Assembly (NCBI GenBank): GCA_949152475.1
Contig: OX424560.1
Span: 21,081,106 to 21,145,105 of the forward strand
DNA: 64,000 nt
Direction of reading: 5' to 3'
Source of the DNA: Terebella lapidaria
Taxonomy: Eukaryota; Annelida; Polychaeta; Terebellida; Terebellidae
How positions within the stretch are numbered: position 1 is the stretch's first letter; each line of letters starts with the position of its first letter. Below are positions 23,608-36,399 of the stretch, in pieces. Below the pieces are notes generated by a model that saw nothing but the letters and a program-made list of their open reading frames with translations, ran no database searches and was not told where the DNA came from. The position numbers and the translations under genes are program-made.

Positions 23608-23872
23608 AAAAATGACATATTTTACAGAGTAACTGATCAGCATCCTAAAACTGAAAAGAAAATATGGTGTCACCGAATCCGTTCGCATAGAAAACACGAT
23701 GCAAGATGTGAAAAATGTGCAAAAAATGCCATAATTTATGTCATTGCACGTAAATGTTTGTGACTTTGATCGAATATGTCGAAGAAACCAGCACAGCGAC
23801 CCTCTATTTTCTTTTCAATATTAGGATGCTGATCAGTCACTCTATAAAATAAGTCATTTTGAAGAGATAATA
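23608..23872. repeat. Inverted repeat, ~65-bp arms (MITE-like)
   Basis: The left arm (23608-23673) and the reverse complement of the right arm (23809-23872) share AAAATGAC, CTGATCAGCATCCTAA and GAAAAGAAAATA in register. The spacer is about 135 bp. No flanking duplication was identified. Confidence 0.75.
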
Positions 23873-24049
23873 TTCAAGAAATAACTTTTAAATGTTGACT
23901 CTTCGATACCTCACTGTTTGTAGCAGATTCGTTAACACGAAATGCTGAAACATATTGGCAATACACATCAGCACAATCGTCAGCTGAATCATCTTAGGTC
24001 ACGCCAGACACTGCACCATACACTATGGCTGTCCTGGGCTGTTGACTGT

Positions 24050-24265
24050 GACGGTACCATCTATCAGTATGAATATAAAGTCTGACTGTTGACTGTCACC
24101 CCAAAATAAAATACAATGGATTTGTTTGCAATGAATTGCACCAATGTGGCCTTGAGGTGCCTCAGGAGACAGAGCTGGATCGATTCGGGGAAGACATTTC
24201 ATTCTAAGGGCACTTGTACATCGATCAATTGTGATTTGTCGTCTACAAAAACAACATCCCTTTGA
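24050..24265 (+). repeat. Module S, copy 2
   Basis: It shares CACCCCAAAATAAAATACAA-like, GGTGCCTCAGGAGAC and GTCGTCTACA runs with the other S copies. Confidence 0.65.
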
Positions 24266-24959
24266 CACATGCGTGTCAAGTTTGATGACAATATTCAATT
24301 TCATATTTCAAAAACACAGTATCCTCTGTAAATCCGAGTACATACATACAACTTGCATTCTCTTCAAATCCCCTATTTTCATAATAACACAAACACGTAT
24401 TGGATAGTAACACGACTGCAGCTTTAATTGGCAACGAAATGCCCAAAATGCGTGATAATATTGGGTGACACCACCCAAAAAATATGAACTATAAAATATA
24501 TGTAATTGTACATGTTGTAAGCAATGCAAACACAATATTAACAATAAAAAACTAAACTCAAGCTGAAGTCGTGCTGAATTGACGACTCAGCGGCGGATCA
24601 TACTTATATACCCCGTGACTAATCACAACCATAAACTTCCGACCCCGAAACTAGTACCCTGTAGAGAAAATAATTTCTTTCTAATTCGTGAACTCAAACT
24701 AAAGAAATTATATGGCGATTGTTTGTTATCAACAATACATCTCAAATACGGAATTGAATATATGTTGTTATATTAATAAGACTGATGAAGAAAATAAGGA
24801 GAATAAGGCGTTGTTTTGAGTAAGCGCGAATGTCCTACAGAGAATATTTCATTATTTCATTTCGACTGAGTGAGTACCACAAGCTTTTTGAAGCACCTGA
24901 TTTTCCACTATGTCGTTGCTTTTCAAAGGAATGACAATAATAAATAGCCGGGTTTTCTT

Positions 24960-25204
24960 CTTCCCATGAACATTTGCGTAGAACCAAACTATTATGGTAT
25001 GACATTCAATTAACTGTGTGAATCTTTGATCTGTAGGTAAGCTTCTTGAAAAAGTCTTCTAACGTCTAAATACATTCAGGGTGTAGATACAGGGTGTAGA
25101 TACCTCTGATCTTATGGGTAAAAAATCTGATGAATCACCTGCCCAGTAGTCAACAGATTCAGAGAGTTCCAGGTTACAAGGCCATAATCCCCCCCCCCCC
25201 CCCC
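24960..25204 (+). repeat. Module T, partial copy 3, ending in a C16 run
   Basis: It resembles the end of module T (TATGACATTCAATTAACTGT onward). A 13-bp unit AGGGTGTAGATAC is duplicated at about 25077-25102. A run of sixteen C lies at 25189-25204. Confidence 0.6.
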
Positions 25205-25559
25205 GCGCGAACTGCACACGGACGCGCTCATGTGCAATATAGTTTCTGGCTATTCTAGGCATGTGTTTTCAATTTGAGGGACAGGTGAAAAACGATATTT
25301 TTTCCCGGGAATATCATGTTATGTGTTTGTTGAGTGTATAAATGGAAACTTTGATATTTCGTTTATGTAACTCTGCAAAATGGTGTTTTCACAATGAATC
25401 GTACTCATGTGTTCATGTGCGTGTACCCTCAAAATATGTGATTTTGTCACCTAATGCTTAATGAAACAAGATCATCCATAAATCAATGAGATCTTTACAT
25501 AGCAAAGCCAAACCTTCAAAGCTGGTACAATATGCGACTACAAGCCAAAGCCAACTGTT

Positions 25560-26568
25560 CAATATCGGGTATACCCACCACGTGCTGTTATGGTGTCCGC
25601 TAGGCGGCGTTGCATGCTCTCTACTAGGGTGGTTTGTCTTTGGACAGGAATTCTGTCCCACTCCTGTGTCAAAGCCTGGCCCAAATCTCACAAGTTTACA
25701 GGTTGGACATTTCTGCGCCTCACAGCATGACCCAACTCATCTCAAAGATGCCCTATTGGGTTCAAATGCGGGCTGACGGAGCGTTGGGGCATGACCAGAA
25801 CATTGCGTTGTTGGAGGAATTCTTGCATAATGCGAGCTTTATGAGCTGGTGCATTATCTTGTTGGAGTCTGAAATTGTTCTGGAACAACCCCTCGGCGAA
25901 TGGAAGCAATTGGTTCTGCAGGATGACCCTGTACACGACGCCAGTCACGTACTGATCCAGGATGAGTAACAGGCTGACACCACTTGCACAGAAGGCCTCC
26001 GATATGTACAATGAACCTCCACCTGCTGTCACATTCAACTGCATATTTTCATCAAGTATTTCCTCCCCAACACGTCTGCGGACTCGGAGTCGATCATCAA
26101 CAGGGTTGAGCAGGAACCTGGATTCATCAGTGAAGACAACGTGATAACAGTGACCCAGATTCAGATTCTGGTCCCGATACCTCGCAGTCAGTCGTGGCTT
26201 CCTGACCATCCTCCTCGCGAAATACCTACTTTTCAGCAACCGACGATTCACGGTCTGGCAAGAAATCTTGCGTGGAGTTCGGCTATGATCGACCTGGATG
26301 ACATTGTGCAGTTCTGGCGGCCACTTGTAACTTTTCTGCGGTCAATTCTTTCTGAGGTGATACAAGGCCAATCTGTAGATTTACCAGGATGCACACTTCC
26401 GGTTGCTGCACGTCTCCAGAGCACTCTGTTGACAGTTTGTCTGGATACCCAGAGACGTCTAGCGATCTCTCCTTGGTGCAGCCCAGAATCACGATATGGA
26501 AGCATTTGATTTTTCAATGCAATACTAGTAGGTCCATGCATCACGTAAATGTATATGACAATTTCCAA
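25560..26568 (-). pseudogene. Tc1-like (DD34E-type) transposase pseudogene
   Basis: Two overlapping minus-strand frames make up most of a Tc1-family transposase. The first (26248-26568) carries a helix-turn-helix DNA-binding region, GEIARRLWVSRQTVNRV. The second (25742-26251) carries the first catalytic Asp in FTDESRF and the second in QQDNAPAHKAR. The third acidic residue, Glu in the usual NPIEHLW, is Gly here (NPIGHL, near 25755). A stop follows, and further sequence to about 25565 still matches the family C-terminus, ending RGGYTRY. The frame break near 26250, the lost Glu and the stops show it is inactive. Such enzymes cut and paste DNA at TA sites. I could not define the terminal inverted repeats. 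Confidence 0.9.
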
Positions 26569-26984
26569 AGGTCAGAAACGCGAGCAGGATCAAAGAAATT
26601 TATATGAACGCAGGCCTTTTGTATGCCGCATTTGAGGCTCATTTTGACAGACCTCCTAAACTCCTCTATTAAACGCATTAAATGTTTCAATATTTTTCTC
26701 AAATTTTGCTCAGGAACAGAACAATACCAGAAGAGGATAACTCCAAAAGTTAAGGATGTTCGAACCATTTCAAGTTTAAAAAATGGATGCGAAATATGAC
26801 AAATACACTGGATCAAGCATATGACAACCATTTTGGCCATGAGTGTACATGAAGTAGGAATATAAATGCACACTGAACATAATAATATGCGTAAAGGGGT
26901 CGATTGTGATCACAATTCAAGTTATTTGGTGTAGGAACCCGAAACGTGTGAGGTGAGCAGAGTCCTGAATGATTCATCGATACA

Positions 26985-28600
26985 ACAAACATATCCGGGC
27001 TCTCCACCAGTTTTGACCGTCCCCAGCTGACGCCAATAAGCCGCTATTCTAATCAGGAGTGGGGAATCATTAACGAAAGTGTCAGACAGGACAAACAAGG
27101 TGCTTGTTGAACGAGATAGCCATACTGTTTACTGGTTATAACGTAAGCGGGGGTGTTTGAAACTGTCTCTTGATCCATTCTACACAAGGAGATAACACGC
27201 ATTATCAATAAATACATGGGCTAGGACAATATTATATAAGTGGAATTTCGGAATCCACATTATGTTTACGTCTGTATTCTTGTCAATATGCGGCGACAAT
27301 GAGCGCTAACGATGCAATCACGCTTTATGCTCTTGGTTGGGCGTGACCTCATTATCTCCTACTGTGTTGACAGTTGATGCCAGCTTCAATTATGAACCAT
27401 AGATCTAGTGCGTCTGACAGTACAGCGTCTCTTGGTACATTTTGTGTCCAAAATAAGAAAGTCCATTCAAATAAAATTAGGAACTTCACCAGAACACATT
27501 TTCATCATATCTGCAGGAGTCCAATGTTCTCATTGTGACACAATTCGATGTGATTCTCAATTTTGACATAACTTTGGCAAATATTTGGATATACAATTAT
27601 ACATGATAGCTCATTAATGATACTACCTAAATTCAAATGTCTCATTATGATCAACAGATGATGTGTACATAATAACTATGAATAACGGTACTGTATGAAT
27701 GAATCGACCCAAAGCAACCATTAAAACTCCGGTGGTATATAAAAAACACCTATATATAATGCATAGTAACGATGTCTAAAATTGTGAAAACATAGCTGGG
27801 TTATACAACCATTAGACCTGGATTCTGCACCATGTTTTCTGTCTGCAGCTGACGCCAATAAGTCACTATTGTGATCTCGAGCGGGGAGTCATTGACACAG
27901 ACCTCAGACTAGAGTGTGTTGTGAGACTGGCTGATTGCTGACCCTCGAGAGACAAACGGGATGATTACCAGCGGCTGCAACAATATGCTTGTTGCTGATT
28001 GAAAAATTATTCTGGGCGATTCTATTCAATACAACTTTCAGTGGTACATTTGTGAAATAAACATGGAAACGTGAAATATTCCACGTGAAATAAACATGGG
28101 ATCAATACGAAGTGAATAGTATTTTGTGTACAATTCGAGAAATTCATGAAATCCCATGTATCGATATGATTACTAGTATGTGGATACTGATGTTCCCGGG
28201 AGAGTAATCTATGTTTTACAAACGTGATACGATGCTCAAATTGAAGGCTTTACCCAACTGTGTGTTGTTGCCACTATTCATTTAGGCCTACTGGTCGAAA
28301 TTTGCTTGCCGATTGTATAATGACACTGATATTTGGTTTGAGTTCCTCCAGTCTAACTATAGCAACGTACATCAGTCGGATGATTACTCTCCCCATTGTA
28401 TAATAGTATATCATGTATATATTTATCTGCTGGGACCAAAATACGGGCATCTTGGAATCCGCATTAGATTTGTGCACGTCATTGTACTCGTAAATACGCA
28501 GTGACAATGAGTGCTAATGATGTAATCTCGCTTTATGCTCTTGGTCTGACGTGACCTCATTATCACCTACTGCATGGACAGTTGATGTCAATATGAATTA
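26985..28600 (+). repeat. Two R-W units
   Basis: R at about 26985-27110 (truncated) is followed by W at about 27240-27400. R at about 27800-27995 is followed by W at about 28430-28600. The W copies share CACGCTTTATGCTCTTGG-type and GTGACCTCATTATC runs. No coding frame is shared. Confidence 0.72.
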
Positions 28601-29154
28601 TGAGAAACATGTCTATGCAAGTACCACTCAGGATATTCAGAATATCAGATTCATAGTTCCACCCATCCAAAACCAAATTCCATCCAAATTCTAGCACATG
28701 CTACAGGTAGGCGCGACAGTAAGTCGCATTTTCATATAGATATACAGAAACACACTTTAATAGTTGCGGGACACATGTGGTTTTCGGCATCAGTGTTGAT
28801 ATTAATGTTGACAATTTAGATTTACATTTCTCAGTTCTTCGCTAGAGCAAATGAGTGAAATTTTTAGTTGGTACAATAATTCAGTTGTATTACCAAGGAT
28901 TGCCATATTAATGAATAACTTGGTGATATTATATTGGTTTTATTCAGAACACCAGGCTTGATAGTATGTCTGGTATGGACTAGATGATAATGATTATACC
29001 ATTCTTCAGTAAAATTAGCGTCTGATCTCCAGATTATTGAGTACAATTTATTTAGAAGTTCCTTAAAAATTTGAACTGAATTTGCACTGAAGGGCTGCGG
29101 GTGACAAATTCAGATCGAGATGAAGTGGGCAGTCTGTTTCGAGTTATTTATGAA

Positions 29155-30540
29155 ATATGGCCGTTCAATATGAAAAGTTTGACCACCCAGTGTCAGCTCT
29201 GGGTTCGAGCACAAAACGTTTAAAAAATGAATTGGTTCTTGCTGGCGCTGGCGGGTTTTCAGGAGATAAATTTAGATCGAAATGAAATAGTCTATTTTGA
29301 AGGCACTCGAACGCAAATGAACTTAGTCACCGACATCAACAACTTCCCGGAAGTGGAGCTACAGATTCCAGACAATGGGATGCTCAATAAATACTTGGAC
29401 AGTTTGCATATTAACAAGTATGTGAACATATACTGACCAAAAAAGAAACGCAATTTGGAAATCGGGCTATATACTTTCTTTTGAATCATTGTATATGGCA
29501 TTTCAAAATATCCGAGCCTTGTGACTGCTCATATAGTACAAATGTAAAGTCGCGACACATTTACTCGGTCCGTTGGCGACAAATTGCGACGCGACAAAGG
29601 TTACGTAGATGGTCGTCTTTGAGCATTTGCACTACTCAGCCACTCCCAGTTATGGTGTGATCTTTTAGTACTCACTGGGGTATATAAAAGGCAGGAAAAA
29701 CTTCAGGCAAATTGTCGTTTCAAACGCTACCAAACCTGATAAGTTTGGTACAGCAATGTGCGTATAGGATGCTCTGAGCAAATATGTGTCATCACAGACC
29801 GGACCTCCAATTTTATCGTCCATAGAACCACTGTATTGTGCCTGGGAAGCAATACTGTAGCCAATGGAAATGCAACAAAGTGCCCAAACCCTGCAACACG
29901 TGATGGAACGACTCCGGGAGTTGAACGTCGTATGAAGCCGATACACTTTCGTGACCACTTCCGATCAACCACAAGGACGCCAGCCAGGAATTAGGACTTG
30001 AAATAATCCAGGATTAACGAAAAGACAGGTTGTAACAGTCTACAAGAGTGGGACCTTCACACACGTAACCCCACCAAGTTGTGATGCCAACAGAGCCAAG
30101 GAAAAAGGCTTTTCGGCATTGAATGGGAACCTGATATGATATCAAACTGGTCAAACATGCACATTTACGAACAGATCCAGACTTACAATGTACACCGCCG
30201 ATGGTAGAACAAAGTATGACGTCGTACAGGTGACCGGTATGCTCGCGCATGCGTAATACGAGATATGGTGGCCCGATTTTATTGTATGGGGGTAGCAATA
30301 AATGTTTTTTGTAGGGCATGACCTCAGTTCGCCGAGGACAGCCACAACTGAACGAAATTTTTCGTCCTGGGATCCATGTCCACACCAGATAGTAGCAATG
30401 ACTGACCATGTCATTCTCACTTTTGCCAGATGTGGCTCTGTGTGCTCCGTAAAGCTTAACAGGTGCGATGATTCCTCAATATTGCGAATGATTGTCATTG
30501 TTTAGATGCTTTACTGTGCATGTGTTACAAAATGCATGAC
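29155..30540 (+). repeat. 1386-bp tandem duplication, copy 1
   Basis: Near-identical to 30541-31926, with roughly eight to ten single-base differences. Copy 1 starts upstream of a Tc1-like element (left TIR at 29433) and ends inside it, so it has a left end but no right end. It includes module S sequence at about 29240-29330 and a 69-codon frame (29227-29436) that is also open in copy 2. Confidence 0.97.
29433..30540 (+). pseudogene. Truncated Tc1-like element (copy 1 of the duplication)
   Basis: The left terminal repeat CTGACCAAAAAAGAAACGCA begins at 29433. A TATATAAAAGG promoter-like box is at about 29681-29691. A stop-riddled plus-strand frame then resembles Tc1 transposase, with ERYARACV-like and GINVFCR-like stretches as in the family (here GDRYARACVI near 30225-30255 and VAINVFCRA near 30294-30320). 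The right end is missing because the duplication breakpoint lies inside the element. Confidence 0.75.
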
Positions 30541-31926
30541 ATATGGCCGTTCAATATGAAAAGTTTGACCACCCAGTGTCAGCTCTGGGTTCGAGCACAA
30601 AACGTTTAAAAAATGAATTGGTTCTTGCTGGCGCTGGCGGGTTTTCAGGAGATAAATTTAGATCGAAATGAAATAATCCATTTTGAAGGCACTCGAACGC
30701 AAATGAACTTAGTCACCGACATCAACAACTTCCCGGAAGTGGAGCTACAGATTCCAGACAATGGGATGCTCGATAAATACTTGGACAGTTTGCATATTAA
30801 CAAGTATGTGAACATATACTGACCAAAAAAGAAACGCAATTTGGAAATCGGGCTATATACTTTCTTTTGAATCATTGTATATGGCATTTCAAAATATCCG
30901 AGCCTTGTGACTGCTCATATAGTACAAATGTAAAGTCGCGACACATTTACTCGGTCCGTTGGCGACAAATTGCGACGCGACAAAGGTTACGTAGATGGTC
31001 GTCTTTGAACATTTGCACTACTCAGCCACTCCCAGTTATGGTGTGATCTTTTAGTACTCACTGGGGTATATAAAAGGCAGGAAAAACTTCAGGCAAATTG
31101 TCGTTTCAAACGCTACCAAACCTGATAAGTTTGGTACAGCAATGTGCGTATAGGATGCTCTGAGCAAAAATGTGTCATCACAGACCGGACCTCCAATTTT
31201 ATCGTCCATAGAACCACTGTATTGTGCCTGAGAAGCAATACTGTAGCCAATGGAAATGCAACAAAGTGCCCAAACCCTGCAACACGTGATGGAACGACTC
31301 CGGGAGTTGAACGTCGTATGAAGCCGATACACTTTCGTGACCACTTCCGATCAACCACAAGGACGCCAGCCAGGAATTAGGACTTGAAATAATCCAGGAT
31401 TAACGAAAAGACAGGTTGTAACAGTCTACAAGAGTGGGACCTTCACACACGTAACCCCACCAAGTTGTGATGCCAACAGAGCCAAGGAAAAAGGCTTTTC
31501 GGCATTGAATGGGAACCTGATATGATATCAAACTGGTCAAACATGCACATTTACGAACAGATCCAGACTTACAATGTACACCGCCGATGGTAGAACAAAG
31601 TATGACGTCGTACAGGTGACCGGTATGCTCGCGCATGCGTAATACGAGATATGGTGGCCCGATTTTATTGTATGGGGGTAGCAATAAATGTTTTTTGTAG
31701 GGCATGACCTCAGTTCGCCGAGGACAGCCACAACTGAACGAAATTTTTCGTCCTGGGATCCATGTCCACACCAGATAGTAGCAATGACTGACCATGTCAT
31801 TCTCACTTTTGCCAGATGTGGCTCTGTGTGCTCCGTAAAGCTTAACGGGTGCGATGATTCCTCAATATTGCGAATGATTGTCATTGTTTAGATGCTTTAC
31901 TGTGCATGTGTTACACATGCATGACA
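30541..31926 (+). repeat. 1386-bp tandem duplication, copy 2
   Basis: Direct repeat of 29155-30540 with no spacer. The junction shows only a few bases of shared sequence (ATGA/AT). Confidence 0.97.
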
Positions 31927-31990
31927 TTACTATTTATTTTAATGAAATTATACAATAATATTGAAAAGTTGCGTTTCTTTTTTTGGTCAG
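30819..31990 (+). mobile_element. Tc1/mariner-like element, complete ends, dead transposase
   Basis: The element is 1172 bp, flanked by TA (30817-30818 and 31991-31992). Inverted ends are CTGACCAAAAAAGAAACGCA on the left and its complement at 31971-31990, with one extra A/T in the homopolymer. A TATATAAAAGG box lies near 31067. The plus-strand transposase remnant (about 31240-31860) resembles the Tc1 catalytic region but has many stops, so any movement would need an enzyme supplied in trans. This is the parent locus of the tandem duplication. Confidence 0.88.
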
Positions 31991-31992
31991 TA

Positions 31993-32540
31993 TATATGTA
32001 AACAAATATATGTTCATCAGAACTTCGAGTATTTGAACAGCGTTTGTGAATATTCATTTATGGATTTCTACCAATATAGACATTGCTTAACAAATATTGG
32101 TGCGATTATCTCTCCGTATACAAGAACACATGATGGTGATTGATAACCACTCGGTGACTGCCACAAACAAGGTTTGGAAGCGTCCAGGTTGGACTTCGTT
32201 AATTTTCAATTATTCCGGACATTTTTTCTTTCTTTGCGGCCGAGAAGCGATGGAATGCCCTCGTTATATTGGCTTATATATTCATATAAAATAGATATGT
32301 TCTATCACTAAAAACTGTAACTCGTATTAAATTCGCTAGATATTTTCCCTTAGGACCTGAATGGGCAATTGTCATATCCATCGTGTCTCTCGAGTATAAC
32401 TATGAACTCGTTGTATTGGTAGTATTGATTTGGACAAATTGCATGGTATATGAAGGTAATGTAGCCTGATATATATGTATAACCATTGCCTATTAGAAAT
32501 GAAATGCCCAGACTAACTTTTTTCTAGGCTTTCTATTTCC
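31993..32540. other. No gene recognised
   Basis: AT-rich sequence with no supported feature. Confidence 0.4.
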
Positions 32541-33065
32541 AATAGGCAATGGCTATAGACAGGCATCGATTAGCCAGGAAACAAAAGGAAAAGGCAGGAA
32601 CTCATCTTTACCGTTACGCTGGTATCTCTTGTTAACATGGTTAATCATAAACGAATCAAACAACAAACTCTATCTGTGAAAACGAGACAATTCATCGTGA
32701 TACAAGCTACGCTACACACAGTCAGCCGACTTTGGGTTTGCTATGTCTTTTTTTCGATGACCTCAACCAGCATTGGCTGTACCGAACGTAGTTTATTTTC
32801 TGGGCATTCCATTCCCAATAGTCAATGGTTATAGATAGATATTGATTAGCCAGGAAACAAAAGGAAAAAGCAAGAACTAACCACTACACTTCCGCTGGTG
32901 TCTCTTGTTAACGTGGTTAATCATAGGCGAATCAAACAACAAACCTCTTCTGTGAAAACGAGACAATTCATCATGAAACAAGCTATGCTACACCCAGTCA
33001 GTCGACTTTGGGTGTTCTGTCTTTTTCCGAGGACCTCAATCAGCATTGGCTGTACCATACGTGGG
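32541..33065 (+). repeat. Tandem duplication, ~276-bp unit
   Basis: Two diverged head-to-tail copies (32541-32816 and 32817-33065). Shared runs include TTAGCCAGGAAACAAAAGGA, GTCTCTTGTTAAC-type and GTGAAAACGAGACAATTCAT. Frames are open over parts of each copy but are not the same length. Confidence 0.9.
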
Positions 33066-33504
33066 AACCAGCACCACATAGGGCAGCCTTCCGTTGTCAC
33101 TGTACTGGGCAGGTAGCGCGAAGAGAGCTTCGAATTCTGACCCAAACTGAGTCATCACTTCGATCACAATCCACACAACTTTATCAACCTCGATCAGAAT
33201 ATAGTGAGGGGTTGATCATTACCGAATTAAAACTTTTTAAATTGCTTTGTTGACACAACCTGGTTTAATCAACATGGCTTATCATTTTACAAAATTAGCT
33301 CTGGGTGATGTGTCAGTATTGGCTGATCATCCCGACCATGTCGGCTGTTCAAAACTAAAACTTTGAGTTATACTTCCAGTGCAGGCGAATCAAGCCTTTT
33401 ACAGCAAGTCTTTGCCATTATTGATCCCAACGAATGTATCAACATATTATCGCCAATGACCAATCTATTACCACCGCACAGCTAGATAGAAAACTTTTAA
33501 TGAA

Positions 33505-33675
33505 GCAAAAACAAATTTACTGTTGCCAGCATACGCCAATAAACCACTATTGTGATCATAAGTGGGGAGCCATTCACACAGCACTCATATTCGAGTGTGC
33601 TGTGAGATGTGTCTGATTGCTGACCCTTGCGAGACAGACATGACGATTACCAGGGGCTTCAACAAGGTGCTTGTT
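33505..33675 (+). repeat. Module R, copy 6
   Basis: It shares ACGCCAATAAACCACTATTG, GTGCTGTGAGATGTGTCTGA and CCAGGGGCTTCAACAAGGTG with the other R copies. Confidence 0.78.
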
Positions 33676-33679
33676 TCGG

Positions 33680-35390
33680 ACACAGAAATCACTCGAAGTA
33701 GAAACCCATCTCTTATGGATTCGTGCTCGAAGTGAGATGCTACATTAGTTGAAGTTATGAGAATGGAATAATTCGAGAGTCGATTGGTGATATGTTGAGT
33801 AAAATATAGTAAAAATATCTAGGAATCGAGAAACTGTACACGAATACATATTTTCATTACTGCCTCGATTTGCAACATTCATCAGCATCTCATTCAAGTT
33901 CAGTTGTCAGGTCATTTGGAGTACACAAGACTTGATGTTCATCAGTCTGAATCATTGTGGTGGGTCAAACACCATCAAATTTGATGGCGTAAAGAAATAA
34001 CTAATTCTTGTCTTGGTGTTGTTCTACCTCTGTTGTTTCACATTGTTTCACCAGGGTTAGTGCTTTGTAGAAACCTGTAATGTAAATCTACATCGATGTT
34101 TTTAGGTGACAACTTTCGTGAGGCAATATAATTAAATCAGTTTGAATCATCATACGACACTGCTGATGTGTCCTGAAGGGTTAAACATCTCAGTGTCATG
34201 TGGCAATACATCTACACTTGTCTGGGGAGTAATCCACACCATCTACATGTATCTCTCTGTGGCTGGCATTATTATATGTTTCCAGTTGGTTCTCCAATGT
34301 TCTGGTTATTAAAGATGCAGAACGCCCCTTGCTTTCCTTGGATAATTGGAGTACTGGTTTGCTACGCCTGTAATTAAACGTTTGATGACCATGACCCATC
34401 TTCAATTCATCATCTAACGAATAATATCATCTGACTGACATTGCATGTTTGTCATCGCCGGATTGAATTTCGGCAATCACTGTTTGTCTGTCAAATATGA
34501 ATTACAAAGGAAACGCCCACAGTGAATCGATACACATTTATGACTTCAGCAGATCTAAATGAAGTGGACAGTCGTTTTTGGCGTCACTTGGATACTGATG
34601 AACCTAAGTCTGGCTGCACATAACATTTTGCTCGATCAACCCATTTTAGATCAATAAAATCATCCAAGTGTATTATTAGAATACAAACCTATGCGGAGAA
34701 TTTCTTTTATTTTCCAGTTCTGTATATCCTTGGAGGTGTTTTCGATTGTCTAACTAATACGTGTGTAGAATTTGGTCATGATGTCTAGAGATTCAACACA
34801 AATAGATAGGTCCATCACTCCCATTGGTAACATTCGTAGACTATGTACACATAAAGCAAGTTAGGGTGTCGCACACATAGAATGGACAACTGTATGCTCC
34901 GTAGTGTATAACCAAGCAGTGTGACAGAAGTGCGGTCATTCCGGCGGAGATATGGCTGGAATGTCCTTAGAGAACGTATCTTAAGACATCGGTGTGATTT
35001 ATTATGACTTAATGACTACTTTTAGATTTGGAAGCGCCCCAGGATTGACTTGCCAAATTGGCAATTATTCAAGGGCTTTCTGTCGCTCGGGTTTTCTTCT
35101 TCCTCTGCTGTGAGACGACGATTTGCCTTCGTCATTCCGTCTGACATATCCTAATGCAATGGATTCGACGTGTGAACAGAATATATTGTTGCAATATTTC
35201 GAAATAAATACACATTTTTTCTGGAATGAAACCTGTGCCTTGTCAGTATCGTATTTTTGGCTAAACTTTTCTTCCTTGTTAGGAATGAATTGGCCAAAAT
35301 ATCATTATATATTATTCATTCGGTGGTATTCTCATTGTAAGGACACTCTTGATTAGACGATTTGTACCAGGTGACAATCATACATACTCA
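33680..35390. other. No gene recognised; module S fragment
   Basis: A short S-like piece lies at about 34545-34625. A 69-codon minus-strand frame at 34196-34405 is rich in Ser, Lys and Arg and matches nothing I know. The rest is AT-rich without signals. Confidence 0.35.
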
Positions 35391-35392
35391 AT

Positions 35393-35705
35393 ATTGGACG
35401 GCAAAAGTCTATATTGGACGGCAAAAATGTATATTGGACGATAATGTGCTTATCAGGCAATCAGAACGCGTGCTACATGTGAGTTTTCCCCACTCTTGGT
35501 TTCTCCCAACAAAAAAGAACGTAACTTTTGTTTGTTTTGACTCCATAAATAATACAGCAAATGTTGGATGTTGACAGTCGTCCAATATACAGTTTACGGC
35601 ATTCAGAAATGTCATATTGACCTCGGCTGACGCCTCGGCCAATATGCCATTTCTTCATCCCGTGAACTGTATATTGGGACTCCTCAACATCCAATATTTG
35701 TATAA
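35393..35705. repeat. Hairpin-forming repeat with short tandem ATTGGACG units
   Basis: Three ~19-bp units containing TATATTGGACGGCAAAA lie at 35393-35442. An imperfect palindrome with ~70-bp arms occupies about 35558-35705, centred near 35632 (CCTCGGCTGACGCCTCGG). Its arms share GGATGTTGA, CCAATATACAGTT and CATATTG in mirror order. It is MITE-like; no flanking duplication was found. Confidence 0.78.
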
Positions 35706-36399
35706 TAATCAGGCATATACTTTCAATCGCTACATCCATTGTTTCTTACGACGAACTATAGAACCGCTATCCATAGGTATATTATGGTCACAGCGTGTGC
35801 TGGTCACAAGGCTGGCAAATTGATATAGTCTGTACATTGCGTGTTGTTCATGTTCATGGAGACATTCGTCTGGCAAGTAGTTTATATCAACATATCACAC
35901 AAACATAACAATACCTTTATCTGAACTGTTGGACATGTTTAACAACAATATTCATGGCCCTCACTTCAGATGTATATACCTCCACACTATTGTGTATGCA
36001 ATGGTAGCTATATTGTGTTTTGGTAATGATCAACTGGCCTGATGAGTTCCCAAATATGACGTGAGTAGAAACTCGTTCACACAGTGATCAGACCCGTGTG
36101 CTGACATTTACACCATGGTTGAAACCCAGGTGAACGTGATGCTGGTCCTGAATTGTAAATTTCCTAAACGTTATTTGTAATCCAAGAAGAGGAACGCTGT
36201 GATTTAGTCATTTCAATTGTCATGTACTGTACATAGAATGAGCAAACAATAAATAATTTACACACAGCGATTTTGTCCTTCCTGATTGTGAGTTGATATT
36301 TCGTGTGACAAAGTGAATCACAAAACAAGTGGTTAAGGAGGTGAAGTATATATCTGGTTCGTTCTCGTATATATCGACATTTACGGTGAACTGACATGG

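Noticed and set aside
29227-29436. 69-codon frame with a hydrophobic start as a small secreted protein
   Set aside because: It is open in both tandem copies only because they are nearly identical; it lies in module S DNA that is broken elsewhere.
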